Source of the DNA: an uncultured bacterium
GTDB lineage: Bacteria; Cyanobacteriota; Vampirovibrionia; Gastranaerophilales; Gastranaerophilaceae
Assembly: GCA_902803265.1 (NCBI GenBank)
Contig: CADCPD010000007.1
Coordinates: 1-23,717 of the forward strand
Direction: 5' to 3'
DNA: 23,717 nucleotides
In this document: piece after piece, positions 1-7,741 of the stretch
How the letters are laid out: every line of letters starts with the position of its first letter
How positions within the stretch are numbered: position 1 is the first letter of the stretch
Made by a program: the position numbers and the translations under genes
The notes under the pieces: model-generated
Seen by the model: the letters and a program-made list of their open reading frames with translations, nothing else
Database searches by the model: none
Told to the model about the DNA's origin: nothing

Positions 1-1389
1 ATTGCAGAAACATTAGAAAACGGAAAACCTTGTCCTGTCTGCGGCTCTGTTGAACACCCTTGTAAAGCGACGATTTCCGGTGAAAAAATAACACAAAAAG
101 ATGTAGCTAACTTAAAGAAAGATGTCGATAAAAAACAAAAAGAATGCAATGATAAATCTAAAGAAATTTCGTCTCTTGACGCAATTATAAATAACTTAGA
201 AAAACAATTACTTGAAAAAAGTAATAAAGTTTTTGGATTAAATTCAATAGAAGGACTTGAAATTAAGTTAGAAACAGCTATTGAAAATAATGCAAAAGAA
301 AAACAAGAACTTCAAAAGAAACAAGAAGAACTGGAAATAAATCAAAAAAGAGAAATAGATTTAAAATCTGATATTGATAAATTTAAGGAAATAAAAGAAA
401 AAATAGACTCAGAAATAAAGAAAAATCAAGAAACTTTATTTACATTATCAAATGAAATTACAAGCCTTGAATCAATCAAAAATGAAAAAAAGAAAAATTT
501 AAAAGATGAATCAATAGAGCAGGCTGAAAAAGCTTTTCAAGAAGATAATGCTAAACTTGATAAATTAAAGACAGAAATATCAAATTTAGAAAATAGTAAA
601 AAAAACAATTCTGACAATTTAACACAGGCAAAAGGTCAAATAACTGCATTAGAAAACCAAATAAAAGAAGCAAAAACATATGATATGAGAAAAATGAAAG
701 ATGATTTAGCAAGTGTGCAAGAAGCTTTAGAAACCCTAAATACTAAATATGTTAATACTAATGCTCGTTATGATATAAATTTAACGGCTCATAAAAATAT
801 ATCAGAGAGATTTAAACAATATGAAACTTTATCTAAAAATTATGAAATATTAGATAATTTGAATAAAACAGCAAACGGCAAACTTACAAACGGTAAATCT
901 AAAATATCATTTGAATCCTATATTTTATCTACCTATTTTGAATTGATAATAAAATCTGCAAATTTAAGACTAAAAGCAATGACAAACGGTCAGTTTGAAT
1001 TAAGAAGAAGCTCTGATAGGGGCGGAAATTCAAAGACAGGATTAGATTTAAATGTATTTGATACATATACAACAAAAGAAAGAAGCGTTAATTCATTGTC
1101 AGGAGGAGAAACCTTTAAAGCAGCATTAGCACTTGCATTAGGTTTGTCAGATACAATTCAACAACAGTCAGGCGGAATTCAAATAGATGCAATGTTTGTT
1201 GATGAAGGTTTTGGTTCGCTTGATAATGAATCTTTAGAACAAACTATGCGAATTTTAATGGATTTATCAGGTAATAATACCTTAATTGGTATTATTTCAC
1301 ATGTTACGGAATTAAGAGAAAAAATAGATAATAAAATTATTGTAAACAAAACCCAAACGGGAAGCTCATTAAGAGTAGAAACTCCTTAA
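1..1389 (+). CDS. sbcC: SbcC exonuclease subunit, C-terminal part (5' end cut by window)
   Basis: ATPase subunit of the SbcCD nuclease, an SMC/Rad50-like complex that processes DNA hairpins and double-strand ends. The frame is open from base 1, so the gene starts outside the window; 462 residues are visible. The visible part begins just before a CPVCGS motif at about residues 11-16 followed by EHP, which matches the zinc hook at the tip of the SbcC coiled coil. A long Lys/Glu-rich coiled coil follows to about residue 290, then the C-terminal ATPase lobe: ABC signature NSLSGGETF, Walker B MFVDEGFGSLD with its D-loop, and the switch histidine in GIISHVTEL. Together these make the call firm. A start at the internal ATG at 685 is not credible because the frame is open and family-like upstream. 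sbcD is expected upstream but lies outside the window. Confidence 0.95.
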   Translation: MAETLENGKPCPVCGSVEHPCKATISGEKITQKDVANLKKDVDKKQKECNDKSKEISSLDAIINNLEKQLLEKSNKVFGLNSIEGLEIKLETAIENNAKEKQELQKKQEELEINQKREIDLKSDIDKFKEIKEKIDSEIKKNQETLFTLSNEITSLESIKNEKKKNLKDESIEQAEKAFQEDNAKLDKLKTEISNLENSKKNNSDNLTQAKGQITALENQIKEAKTYDMRKMKDDLASVQEALETLNTKYVNTNARYDINLTAHKNISERFKQYETLSKNYEILDNLNKTANGKLTNGKSKISFESYILSTYFELIIKSANLRLKAMTNGQFELRRSSDRGGNSKTGLDLNVFDTYTTKERSVNSLSGGETFKAALALALGLSDTIQQQSGGIQIDAMFVDEGFGSLDNESLEQTMRILMDLSGNNTLIGIISHVTELREKIDNKIIVNKTQTGSSLRVETP

Positions 1390-1529
1390 TACTATTATTA
1401 AACAAATATAATAAATAATAACTTAAATTTTAGATAGTATAAAACTCCTAAAAATAATACTGCTAAAAATTGCAAAATTTCGGATTAATAATTTTCAAAA
1501 TAAATTAATAATATTTTTACCGATAAAAT

Positions 1530-1538
1530 AGGAGGGGG
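1530..1538 (+). promoter_or_regulatory. Strong Shine-Dalgarno of the response regulator
   Basis: AGGAGGGGG lies 6 bases before the ATG at 1545. It is the strongest ribosome binding site in the window, where many genes have weak or no SD, so it fixes the start and suggests high translation. The upstream gap from 1390 is very AT-rich and shows no convincing paired -35/-10. Confidence 0.8.
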
Positions 1539-1544
1539 ATTATT

Positions 1545-2216
1545 ATGTCAAAAATACCTGTAAGAATTTTAATGGTAGAAGATCATAAATTAATGAGAGT
1601 AGGATTAAAATCATTGTTTGATGAATACGAAGACTTAAATATCGTTGCGGAAGCAGAAAGCGGTAAGGACACATTAGAGATTATAAAATCGACACAGATA
1701 GATGTAGTTTTAATGGATTTGGGATTACCCGATATATCAGGAATAGAACTAACAAAAAAAATATTAGAATATAATAACAAAATAAAAGTAGTAATCTTAA
1801 CAAGCCATTTAACAGAAAAAGAAATATTTGACGCACTTTCAGCAGGTGCCAGTGCCTATGTATTAAAAGACATAAATACAGAAATGTTAATGATGATAAT
1901 AAGGAGTTCAAAATTAGGAGCAATGTGGATAGATCCACAGGCAGTACCAATACTAAGAGATAGAAATCTTGGTTCAATAATACCACAGAAACAAATGACA
2001 AGAGCTGCGTTTAGAGAACAACATTCAAATTTAACACAAAGAGAATACGAAGTTTTAAAACTTGTAGTTGATGGTAAATCAAACCATGATATTGCTGAAA
2101 TACTTACAATAAGTGAACATACAGCAAAAGCTCATGTTTGCAATATTATACAAAAACTTGTAGTTGATGATAGAACTCAAGCTGCAGTAAAAGCCTTAAA
2201 AGAGGGATTAGTATAA
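1545..2216 (+). CDS. Orphan response regulator, NarL/FixJ family (REC + LuxR-type HTH)
   Basis: Two-component transcription regulator of 223 aa, the usual length for the family. The receiver domain (about 6-125) has the acidic pair E12-D13, phospho-acceptor D58 in VLMDLGLPD, T86 and K108 (VLKD), so it should be phosphorylatable. A linker of about 35 residues leads to the LuxR-type helix-turn-helix at about 162-223 (LTQREYEVLKLVVDGKSN, then IAEILTISEHTAKAHV). No histidine kinase is adjacent: upstream is sbcC and downstream a convergent tRNA, so partner and regulon cannot be inferred. Its own strong SD and the 155-base gap to sbcC suggest independent expression. Confidence 0.95.
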   Translation: MSKIPVRILMVEDHKLMRVGLKSLFDEYEDLNIVAEAESGKDTLEIIKSTQIDVVLMDLGLPDISGIELTKKILEYNNKIKVVILTSHLTEKEIFDALSAGASAYVLKDINTEMLMMIIRSSKLGAMWIDPQAVPILRDRNLGSIIPQKQMTRAAFREQHSNLTQREYEVLKLVVDGKSNHDIAEILTISEHTAKAHVCNIIQKLVVDDRTQAAVKALKEGLV

Positions 2217-2222
2217 TATAAA

Positions 2223-2248
2223 AGGCTTTGAACAAAAGTTCAAAGCCT
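2223..2248 (-). terminator. Hairpin terminator after tRNA-Ser
   Basis: A perfect 11-bp inverted repeat (AGGCTTTGAAC / GTTCAAAGCCT) with an AAAA loop. On the minus strand it follows the tRNA 3' end after a T6 run and is itself followed by a T/A-rich tail (TTTATATT), which fits tRNA termination. On the plus strand the downstream side is A-rich, so it is a poor terminator for the convergent response regulator, though the hairpin may still protect that 3' end. Confidence 0.7.
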
Positions 2249-2253
2249 AAAAA

Positions 2254-2341
2254 AGGAAGAGGTGGGATTCGAACCCACGGTACGCTCGTCACGTACGACG
2301 GTTTTCAAGACCGCTCCTATCAACCACTCTGGCACTCTTCC
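2254..2341 (-). tRNA. tRNA-Ser (anticodon UGA)
   Basis: Class II tRNA read on the minus strand. The 7-bp acceptor stem is GGAAGAG/CTCTTCC. The anticodon loop is CTTGAAA with anticodon TGA at 2305-2307. The long variable arm has a GTACG/CGTAC stem as expected for serine, and the T-arm is GTGGG-TTCGAAT-CCCAC. About 88 nt long. CCA is not encoded: the acceptor is followed by T residues, so a CCA-adding enzyme is needed. It reads UCA and other UCN codons. Confidence 0.96.
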
Positions 2342-2366
2342 ATGTTGATTGGTCTTCCGTTCCTTT

Positions 2367-2395
2367 ATTGTAATACAAAAGATATTATTTGTAAA
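2367..2395 (-). promoter_or_regulatory. Sigma-70-type promoter of tRNA-Ser
   Basis: Minus-strand TTTACA (2390-2395), a 17-bp spacer, then TACAAT (2367-2372). Transcription would start near 2360, about 19 bases before the mature tRNA 5' end at 2341. It lies between the tRNA and the atp terminator, so the tRNA has its own promoter. Confidence 0.75.
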
Positions 2396-2405
2396 CTATT
2401 TTTTT

Positions 2406-2439
2406 AAAAAGACGGAATATAGATTTATTCCGTCTTTTT
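2406..2439 (-). terminator. Intrinsic terminator of the atpD-atpC operon
   Basis: A 14-bp perfect inverted repeat (core GACGGAATA/TATTCCGTC) with a 6-base loop, 28 bases past the atpC stop. On the minus strand the G/C-containing core is followed by a run of T. The mirror arrangement could also stop plus-strand transcription. Confidence 0.85.
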
Positions 2440-2467
2440 AATAGTTTATAAATAGTAAATTAACATT

Positions 2468-2860
2468 TTATTTTAGCTGAGCAGCTTTTAATCTTGCCAA
2501 AGCTCTTGATAATGCAGCTTCTGCTCTTTTTTCATCAACAGTTTCAGACTTAGCTTGCAATCTTTCTTCTGCACGTTGCTTAGCACTTTTTGCTCTTTCA
2601 ACATCAATATCGTCGCCGCATTCGCTAGATTGAGTCAAGATTACAGCCTCGTCATCAGCATATTGAAAAACACCACCAATCGTAGTAAAGAATTTACTAT
2701 TACCTTCTTTTACGACTTTTGTAACGCCTACATCCAATGCAGACATGAATGGAATGTGACCTTTCAATACACCAAATTCACCATCTGTACCTTTTGAGTA
2801 TATTTCATCAACTACATCATCATATACTACTTTTTCATGTGTTACGATTTTTAAATGCAT
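2468..2860 (-). CDS. atpC: F-type ATP synthase epsilon subunit
   Basis: Epsilon subunit of F1, in the central stalk, coupling rotation to catalysis and often inhibiting ATP hydrolysis. At 130 aa it is normal length. The N-terminal beta-sandwich (about 1-85) carries the family motifs DGEFGVLKGHIPFM and TTIGGVFQYADDEAVIL. The C-terminal part (about 90-130) is two Ala/Lys/Glu-rich helices with AEAALSRALARLKAAQ. It follows atpD by 10 bases, so the two are co-transcribed. A hairpin terminator lies just downstream, and no other atp gene follows. Confidence 0.96.
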   Translation of the reverse strand: MHLKIVTHEKVVYDDVVDEIYSKGTDGEFGVLKGHIPFMSALDVGVTKVVKEGNSKFFTTIGGVFQYADDEAVILTQSSECGDDIDVERAKSAKQRAEERLQAKSETVDEKRAEAALSRALARLKAAQLK

Positions 2861-2870
2861 AGTTTATTAC

Positions 2871-4274
2871 CTATAATGTTTTTGCTTTTTCTATTGCTTC
2901 TTCAATTGTACCAACCATATAAAATGCTTGTTCCGGTAAGTTATCATGTTTACCTTCGATAATTTCTTTAAAGCCTTTTATTGTATCTTCCAACTTAACA
3001 TATTTACCAGACATACCTGAGAATTGTTCAGCTACGAAGAATGGTTGAGATAAGAATTTTTGAATTTTTCTTGCTCTGTTTACAGTTTCTTTATCTTCTT
3101 CTGATAATTCATCCATACCTAAAATTGCGATGATATCTTGTAATTCTTTATATTTTTGAAGAATTTCTAATACTTTTCTCGTTGTTTCATAGTGTTCATC
3201 ACCGATTATGTGTGGATCAAGAACTCTTGAGTTAGAAGCAAGAGGATCAACAGCAGGATAAATACCTAATGATGCGATTTGTCTTGACAATACTGTTGAA
3301 GCATCTAAGTGCGAGAAAGTTGTAGCAGGAGCAGGGTCTGTCAAGTCATCTGCAGGCACGTAAATTGCTTGAACAGATGTAATTGAACCATCCTTTGTAG
3401 ATGTAATTCTTTCTTGTAAATCACCCATTTCATTTGCTAATGTTGGTTGATAACCTACAGCTGAAGGCATACGACCTAACAATGCTGATACTTCCGAACC
3501 AGCTTGAGTAAATCTGAAGATGTTATCAATAAATAACAATACGTCTTGTTTAGAAAAATCTCTAAAGTATTCAGCAGCTGTTAATGCTGATAAACCAACT
3601 CTCATACGAGCTCCAGGTGGTTCATTCATTTGTCCGTAAATCAAAGCAACCTTATCGATAACGTTTGATTCTTTCATTTCGTTCCAAAGGTCATTACCTT
3701 CACGAGTTCTTTCACCAACACCACCAAATACAGATACACCAGAGTGTTCCATTGCAATGTTATGAATTAATTCCATGATTAGTACTGTTTTACCAACACC
3801 GGCACCACCGAATAAACCGATTTTTCCACCTTTTTGATATGGTTGTAAAAGGTCAATTGCTTTAATACCTGTTTCCAAAATTTCGATATCAGTATTTTGG
3901 TCAACTAATTTTGGAGCTTCTCTGTGAATAGGTAAATAATTTTCTGTTTCAACAGGACCCATTTCATCAACAGGTTCACCTATTACGTTCAATATTCTAC
4001 CTAAAATTGGTTTACCAACAGGAATTTTAATTGGAGATTTAGTATTTTCAACTTTCATTCCTCTTTTTAAACCATCAGTTGATGACATAGCAACTGTTCT
4101 TACCTTATTAGAGCCTAACATTTGTTGAACTTCAGCTACAACGTAACTTCCATCTTCTCTATAGATTCTTAATGCAGTATAAATTTCAGGTAATTCACCA
4201 GATTGAAACTCTACGTCAATTACAGGTCCAATTATCTGTGTTATTAAACCTTGTGTTTGTTCAAGTACTTCCAT
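2871..4274 (-). CDS. atpD: F-type ATP synthase beta subunit
   Basis: Catalytic subunit of F1-ATPase (467 aa, normal for the family). The P-loop GGAGVGKT is at 156-163, GERTREGND begins at 187, and ALLGRMPSAVGYQPTLA is the usual beta-subunit stretch. I chose the ATG at 4274 over a possible in-frame start at 4331: GGAG sits a few bases upstream, the protein then begins like other beta subunits (about 10 residues before ITQIIGPVIDVEF), and the 19-residue extension would run through a likely -10 box. atpC follows by 10 bases. The alpha, gamma, delta and F0 genes are not next to it, unlike the single operon of most bacteria. Confidence 0.97.
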   Translation of the reverse strand: MEVLEQTQGLITQIIGPVIDVEFQSGELPEIYTALRIYREDGSYVVAEVQQMLGSNKVRTVAMSSTDGLKRGMKVENTKSPIKIPVGKPILGRILNVIGEPVDEMGPVETENYLPIHREAPKLVDQNTDIEILETGIKAIDLLQPYQKGGKIGLFGGAGVGKTVLIMELIHNIAMEHSGVSVFGGVGERTREGNDLWNEMKESNVIDKVALIYGQMNEPPGARMRVGLSALTAAEYFRDFSKQDVLLFIDNIFRFTQAGSEVSALLGRMPSAVGYQPTLANEMGDLQERITSTKDGSITSVQAIYVPADDLTDPAPATTFSHLDASTVLSRQIASLGIYPAVDPLASNSRVLDPHIIGDEHYETTRKVLEILQKYKELQDIIAILGMDELSEEDKETVNRARKIQKFLSQPFFVAEQFSGMSGKYVKLEDTIKGFKEIIEGKHDNLPEQAFYMVGTIEEAIEKAKTL

Positions 4275-4302
4275 ATGTTCTCCTTTTTTCTTGTTATCAT
4301 GT

Positions 4303-4333
4303 ATTGTACAACAAAAAAAAATTTTTAACACAA
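4303..4333 (-). promoter_or_regulatory. Candidate promoter of atpD-atpC
   Basis: Minus-strand TACAAT (4303-4308) with a possible -35 TTGTGT (4328-4333) at a long spacing of 19 bp. The predicted start near 4296 gives a leader of about 22 bases carrying GGAG before the ATG at 4274. The -10 is good and the -35 weak. Confidence 0.45.
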
Positions 4334-4395
4334 ATGTTAACGTTTAGTAGCAATTTTTTTTTATTTCATGTTTTAATATAAACAAATAGTAAAAG

Positions 4396-4408
4396 TGTAA
4401 GCTTTACA
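4396..4408. promoter_or_regulatory. Short inverted repeat upstream of the kinase gene
   Basis: TGTAA-GCT-TTACA, perfect 5-bp arms, ends 7 bases before the kinase ATG at 4416 and lies in the divergent gap with atpD. It could be an operator or a chance AT-rich palindrome. No regulator is identified. Confidence 0.25.
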
Positions 4409-4415
4409 ACAAAAA

Positions 4416-5282
4416 ATGGCGGAAGTTATGAAAGTTCTTATAGATCAAGAATTAAACAGCAATAATAAACTTTTAAAGCCTGATATGACGCTAAAAAGTA
4501 GTCGAGAATTGTATGTTGTATACTTACAAGCAAAATTTAGACAACTATTTGAACACGATGTAAACAGTATTTCGCCTATTATAAAATCTGTTAGAGCAGG
4601 TTTTGTTCAAAGTTTTTCTGAAAGATTGATTAATAACCCAAATAGAAAAATATTAATAGGTATTTCAGGAGCATCTGCCTCAGGCAAATCCACTATTTGC
4701 AAAACGATTCATGACGTTTCCGATAAATTAGATTTACCTATTTCAATTATAAGTACTGACAACTATTTTAAAGATATTTCAGGACTTATTAAAAAATTTG
4801 GAAATTTTGATAATCTAAGAGATAACGGATACGATATTGACTCTCCTGAAGGTTTCCAATTAGATATATTAAAAAATGATTTAGAAGATATCTCAATGGG
4901 TAATAACATATTAACACCAAAATATCTTCCAAACGGAACCGGAGTTTCTATTCCAAAAGCTATTCCTGTTCAATCAAGAAAAATTATTATCGTAGAAGGA
5001 ACCGCAGCTTTATATATTAAAGATTTATTTGATATTAATATTTTTATAGAAACAAATGAAGAAAAACGTAAAGAAAGATTTTTATCAAGAGCTGTAAGCG
5101 AAAGAAATCAAGATTTAGAAAATGCCTTAAAGCACTGGGAATATATTATTAACGCAGGCAAAAAATATATCACACCGTCAATAAATTCAACAGATATTAT
5201 TCTTGACGGAGATTCTGATTTAGAGTATTTTGCTCAAATTTTAGAATATCTTCATACAATTACAAATAATTTTAAAAAATAA
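4416..5282 (+). CDS. Uridine kinase / phosphoribulokinase-family P-loop kinase
   Basis: 288 aa. The P-loop GASASGKS is at 85-92, followed by STDNYFKD at 113-120, which aligns in position with the DDYYKD substrate-site motif of uridine kinases. A Walker-B-like strand IIIVEGTAALYI and the helical RKERFLSRAVSERN (lid region) follow. This supports a nucleoside-kinase-like fold that phosphorylates a small hydroxylated substrate with ATP, but the substrate cannot be read from sequence. The first 75 residues are an extra N-terminal helical region not found in the short bacterial Udk, as in longer Udk-like proteins. There is no clear SD; a second ATG at 4428 is an alternative start. It ends 4 bases before the convergent 187-aa gene and is probably monocistronic. 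Confidence 0.75.
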   Translation: MAEVMKVLIDQELNSNNKLLKPDMTLKSSRELYVVYLQAKFRQLFEHDVNSISPIIKSVRAGFVQSFSERLINNPNRKILIGISGASASGKSTICKTIHDVSDKLDLPISIISTDNYFKDISGLIKKFGNFDNLRDNGYDIDSPEGFQLDILKNDLEDISMGNNILTPKYLPNGTGVSIPKAIPVQSRKIIIVEGTAALYIKDLFDINIFIETNEEKRKERFLSRAVSERNQDLENALKHWEYIINAGKKYITPSINSTDIILDGDSDLEYFAQILEYLHTITNNFKK

Positions 5283-5286
5283 AATT

Positions 5287-5850
5287 TTAAACAGATATTG
5301 AAAAATTAGTAAAATTCTTAATAATATTGCTGTTAATTTTGTTAGTATTTTGGCTGCTAGTTAAGGATTGAGAAAATTTTAAAACATTCTTTAGGTTGTA
5401 ATATTCACCCATTCCAACATCATTATATACACTTTTTGCAATATTTATTTTAAATTTATTTTTAAGAACATCTTTCAACGGACTTTCGCCTAAAGGAACG
5501 GCTGTTTCAGATTTATAAGTTAAATAATTAGAAATTTCAGATGTATATTTTTTTATGTAATCACCAATTTCAAAACTTGTTTCTGCTTTGTTGTAATCAA
5601 ATTCAATAAGTTTATTGTATGCACTTTCTTCTGAAGAAGTTTCAACTTCTTCAGCTTCCTCAGATTCAGATGAAACTTCCGCATCTTCTTCGTCAATTTC
5701 TGCTTCTGACTTTTTATTTTTTTCAGCTTTTTCATCTTTTTCTACATTTTTACTTTTAGAAAAAGATTCGTTTATTCTTTCGGTAGCCGTATCCGAAAGC
5801 ATATTAACTGATATAATATTATCTAATGTTGTACTCATTGCTGATCCCAT
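5287..5850 (-). CDS. Hypothetical protein with acidic low-complexity linker
   Basis: 187 aa, not recognised. The N-terminus (1-30) is a short polar segment without a signal peptide. Residues about 34-78 are an almost pure Glu/Lys/Ser/Asp stretch (for example EEDAEVSSESEEAEEVETSS), likely disordered. The C-terminal about 100 residues look folded and Tyr/Lys/Asn-rich (FEIGDYIKKYTSEISNYLTY, DVGMGEYYNLKNVLKF). The start could be the ATG at 5850 or the second one at 5838 (MSTTLDNI); neither has a clear SD. TATAAT-like boxes lie just upstream. Base composition matches the neighbours, so nothing points to recent transfer. The 442-aa gene reads the same way 85 bases upstream, but co-expression is not shown. 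Confidence 0.7.
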   Translation of the reverse strand: MGSAMSTTLDNIISVNMLSDTATERINESFSKSKNVEKDEKAEKNKKSEAEIDEEDAEVSSESEEAEEVETSSEESAYNKLIEFDYNKAETSFEIGDYIKKYTSEISNYLTYKSETAVPLGESPLKDVLKNKFKINIAKSVYNDVGMGEYYNLKNVLKFSQSLTSSQNTNKINSNIIKNFTNFSISV

Positions 5851-5935
5851 ATAATATAACTTACCACGTATATAATTATATTTTTCGATATTTTTTAAAA
5901 ACTTAAACTTTATTTACATCAAGTAAACTTAATTA

Positions 5936-7264
5936 TTAAATTGCGTAATAGTTAACTACTTTAGTACCATTTTCATCAACATTTCTATCCATAGCTAATA
6001 TAGGATTATGTTTAGCTTGATGAATAATAGCACGTTTAAGAGATGTACCGAATGTGTGATTTAATAAATCCAAACCTTCTTTTGCTGTAACAGTAACATC
6101 AGATTTAACACCTGCAGCTTTATTTGCCTTTATTACAGCTTCTTTTAATTGAGCCATTTTGATATTACCAGCAGTTTTAAGAGCACTTAATTGTGATTCT
6201 GCTGAAGATATTTCTGCTTTTGAAGCTTCAAAAGCTTCTAAGGCATGTACTCTGTTTTCTGCATTACTAATTACGTTTGCAACATCCTCTGTAGTTGTTG
6301 CATTTTCAATTGCAGAGAATTGAGAAGTTAAAGATTCTTTCTTAGCTGCTAGTTGAGCGATTTGTTCAGCATCCTTTGTTGCATCTAATCCTGCAATTTT
6401 ATTATCAATTTTTGATATTTTTTGATTTTTGTAGTTTGCAAAAGCTTTTGAAGTATCAAATATAGCTTTTGAATTAGCTGCAAAGTTTGTTTTAGCTGCA
6501 TTGTAAATAGATGTAGCATCAGCCATTAACGTACCAGCTTGATAGCTTGTTTTAATACCTTTTGCCAAATTTACAGCATTATCACATGTTGTAACAAAAC
6601 AATCTTTTGTTGCTTGTAAGCAATTACCTTTATATGTAGCACCATTATTTACACTTTTCATAGCAGATTTTGCACCGGCAACTGAAACACCAATTGTAGT
6701 AGCACCTAAGCCCATATCTTGCCATGCAGCTTCAGCTTCTGCATCAGTTTTTGCAGTTGCTGCATTGATTGCACCTTTAACAACTTTATAACCACCTGTA
6801 CAAACGCCTAATGCAACACCTGCAGTTGCAAAAGCAGGAGCAGCAGCAGTTCCCCAAGAAGCAACAGATACAGCAATAGCAGCTGACATAATAGCTACTG
6901 TTTTTGTAGTTTGCCAAATGCTAAAATCACCATTTTCATCAGTAAACATACCTGTTACAAATTTCAAGCAGCCTTTACCAAAGTTTTTTAACTTACTCCA
7001 AGCAGAGATTTTACCGTCATCATTACCGTCTTCAACAGTTTGTACAGCTGCATATCTGTTACCATTTTCATCTGTAACAACTTCGTATTGTTGTTGCGGT
7101 TGAGCAGAAGCTTGTGCATTACCTGCAAGTAATGCTGAAGGATTATTTTGAGTTAAAAACTGATTTTGAGCAGGATTTACATATCCTTGAACCATCGGAT
7201 ATCCGTAATAACCGTTACGTTGATACTGTGTTAATAATGGATCTATTACAAAAGGCATTGTCAT
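5936..7264 (-). CDS. Hypothetical protein with Asp/Asn-rich loops and Ala/Gly hydrophobic segment
   Basis: 442 aa, not recognised as a named family. In order: a Tyr/Gln/Asn-rich N-terminus without signal peptide (1-60); three acidic turn motifs, DENGN at 65-69, DGNDDGKIS at 79-87 and DENGDFS at 109-115, the last two resembling EF-hand/dockerin-type calcium loops; a small-residue hydrophobic stretch at about 119-168 (KTVAIMSAAIAVSVASWGTA onward) that could insert in a membrane; Cys at 215, 222 and 227; Ala-rich predicted coiled coil at about 260-385; and a short polar C-terminus. MTMPF gives two possible starts; only a weak GAGAG precedes. I think proteins of this style occur in several copies in Gastranaerophilales genomes, but that is memory-based inference. 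Function unknown; a surface or envelope role is a guess. Confidence 0.75.
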   Translation of the reverse strand: MTMPFVIDPLLTQYQRNGYYGYPMVQGYVNPAQNQFLTQNNPSALLAGNAQASAQPQQQYEVVTDENGNRYAAVQTVEDGNDDGKISAWSKLKNFGKGCLKFVTGMFTDENGDFSIWQTTKTVAIMSAAIAVSVASWGTAAAPAFATAGVALGVCTGGYKVVKGAINAATAKTDAEAEAAWQDMGLGATTIGVSVAGAKSAMKSVNNGATYKGNCLQATKDCFVTTCDNAVNLAKGIKTSYQAGTLMADATSIYNAAKTNFAANSKAIFDTSKAFANYKNQKISKIDNKIAGLDATKDAEQIAQLAAKKESLTSQFSAIENATTTEDVANVISNAENRVHALEAFEASKAEISSAESQLSALKTAGNIKMAQLKEAVIKANKAAGVKSDVTVTAKEGLDLLNHTFGTSLKRAIIHQAKHNPILAMDRNVDENGTKVVNYYAI

Positions 7265-7417
7265 AATTTATAACTCTCAATAATCTCTCTCATATTAAAG
7301 AAAAATTATTGGCTAAAATAATTGACATAACGTGACTTTAAAATTTTTAAAACACCTATAAACAGAGCATTACAGGCAGTAAATTCAACTTTACGTTTCT
7401 TAATAATATTAATTTTC

Positions 7418-7445
7418 TTTACAAAAATGTAGACTTTTTTATTAT
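7418..7445 (+). promoter_or_regulatory. Candidate promoter of the 77-aa ORF
   Basis: TTTACA (7418-7423), a 16-bp spacer and TATTAT (7440-7445, one mismatch to consensus) point toward the GTG-start ORF at 7508, giving a leader of about 55 bases. The rest of the gap 7265-7507 is AT-rich with no other convincing signal. Confidence 0.4.
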
Positions 7446-7507
7446 CATTCTTAAAGAAATTAATATACGACAAAAGTAGGATTACAAAAAAGAAAGATTG
7501 TGATAAC

Positions 7508-7741
7508 GTGATAGCAGACTTAAGCAACAATAAAAAGGATTTTACAGTGATTAAAACTAGCGAAAACAAGGATGTATTACAAAAAAAACTTCTTACTGCC
7601 GATGTTTTTGAAAGAACAAAAGTTGCAGGATTAAAAGATTTAATTGAAGAAGCTAAAGATATTGAAATCACATTGGATTTCATCACTTACGGCAGCAATT
7701 TAGTGAAAAAATTTATATCTAAGGTTTTACCAAAACTTTAA
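7508..7741 (+). CDS. Small hypothetical protein (77 aa)
   Basis: Reads from GTG at 7508 as a plausible soluble helical protein (IADLSNNKKDFTVIKTSEN then KDLIEEAKDIEITLDFITYG). Codon use and amino-acid balance resemble the neighbouring genes, whereas the opposite-strand frame gives a Phe/Leu/Ser-rich shadow. No domain recognised. The frame is open back to 7433 without an ATG, and the SD is poor, so the start is uncertain. Its 3' end overlaps the convergent dehydrogenase by 23 bases. Confidence 0.5.
   Translation: MIADLSNNKKDFTVIKTSENKDVLQKKLLTADVFERTKVAGLKDLIEEAKDIEITLDFITYGSNLVKKFISKVLPKL

Noticed and set aside
4275..4331. Upstream AtpD start giving 19 extra residues
   Set aside because: No SD there, it covers the likely -10 box, and GGAG sits directly before the ATG at 4274.
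5890..5935. Possible terminator after the 442-aa gene
   Set aside because: Only about 5 bp of TTTAC/GTAAA pairing, too weak in AT-rich DNA.
7322..7350. TTGACA on the plus strand as a promoter
   Set aside because: Perfect -35 but no acceptable -10 at 16-18 bp (TTTTAA), so not called.
7306..7686. 126-aa minus-strand ORF
   Set aside because: Phe/Leu/Ser-rich shadow of the better-balanced plus ORF at 7508; it also covers an intergenic region.
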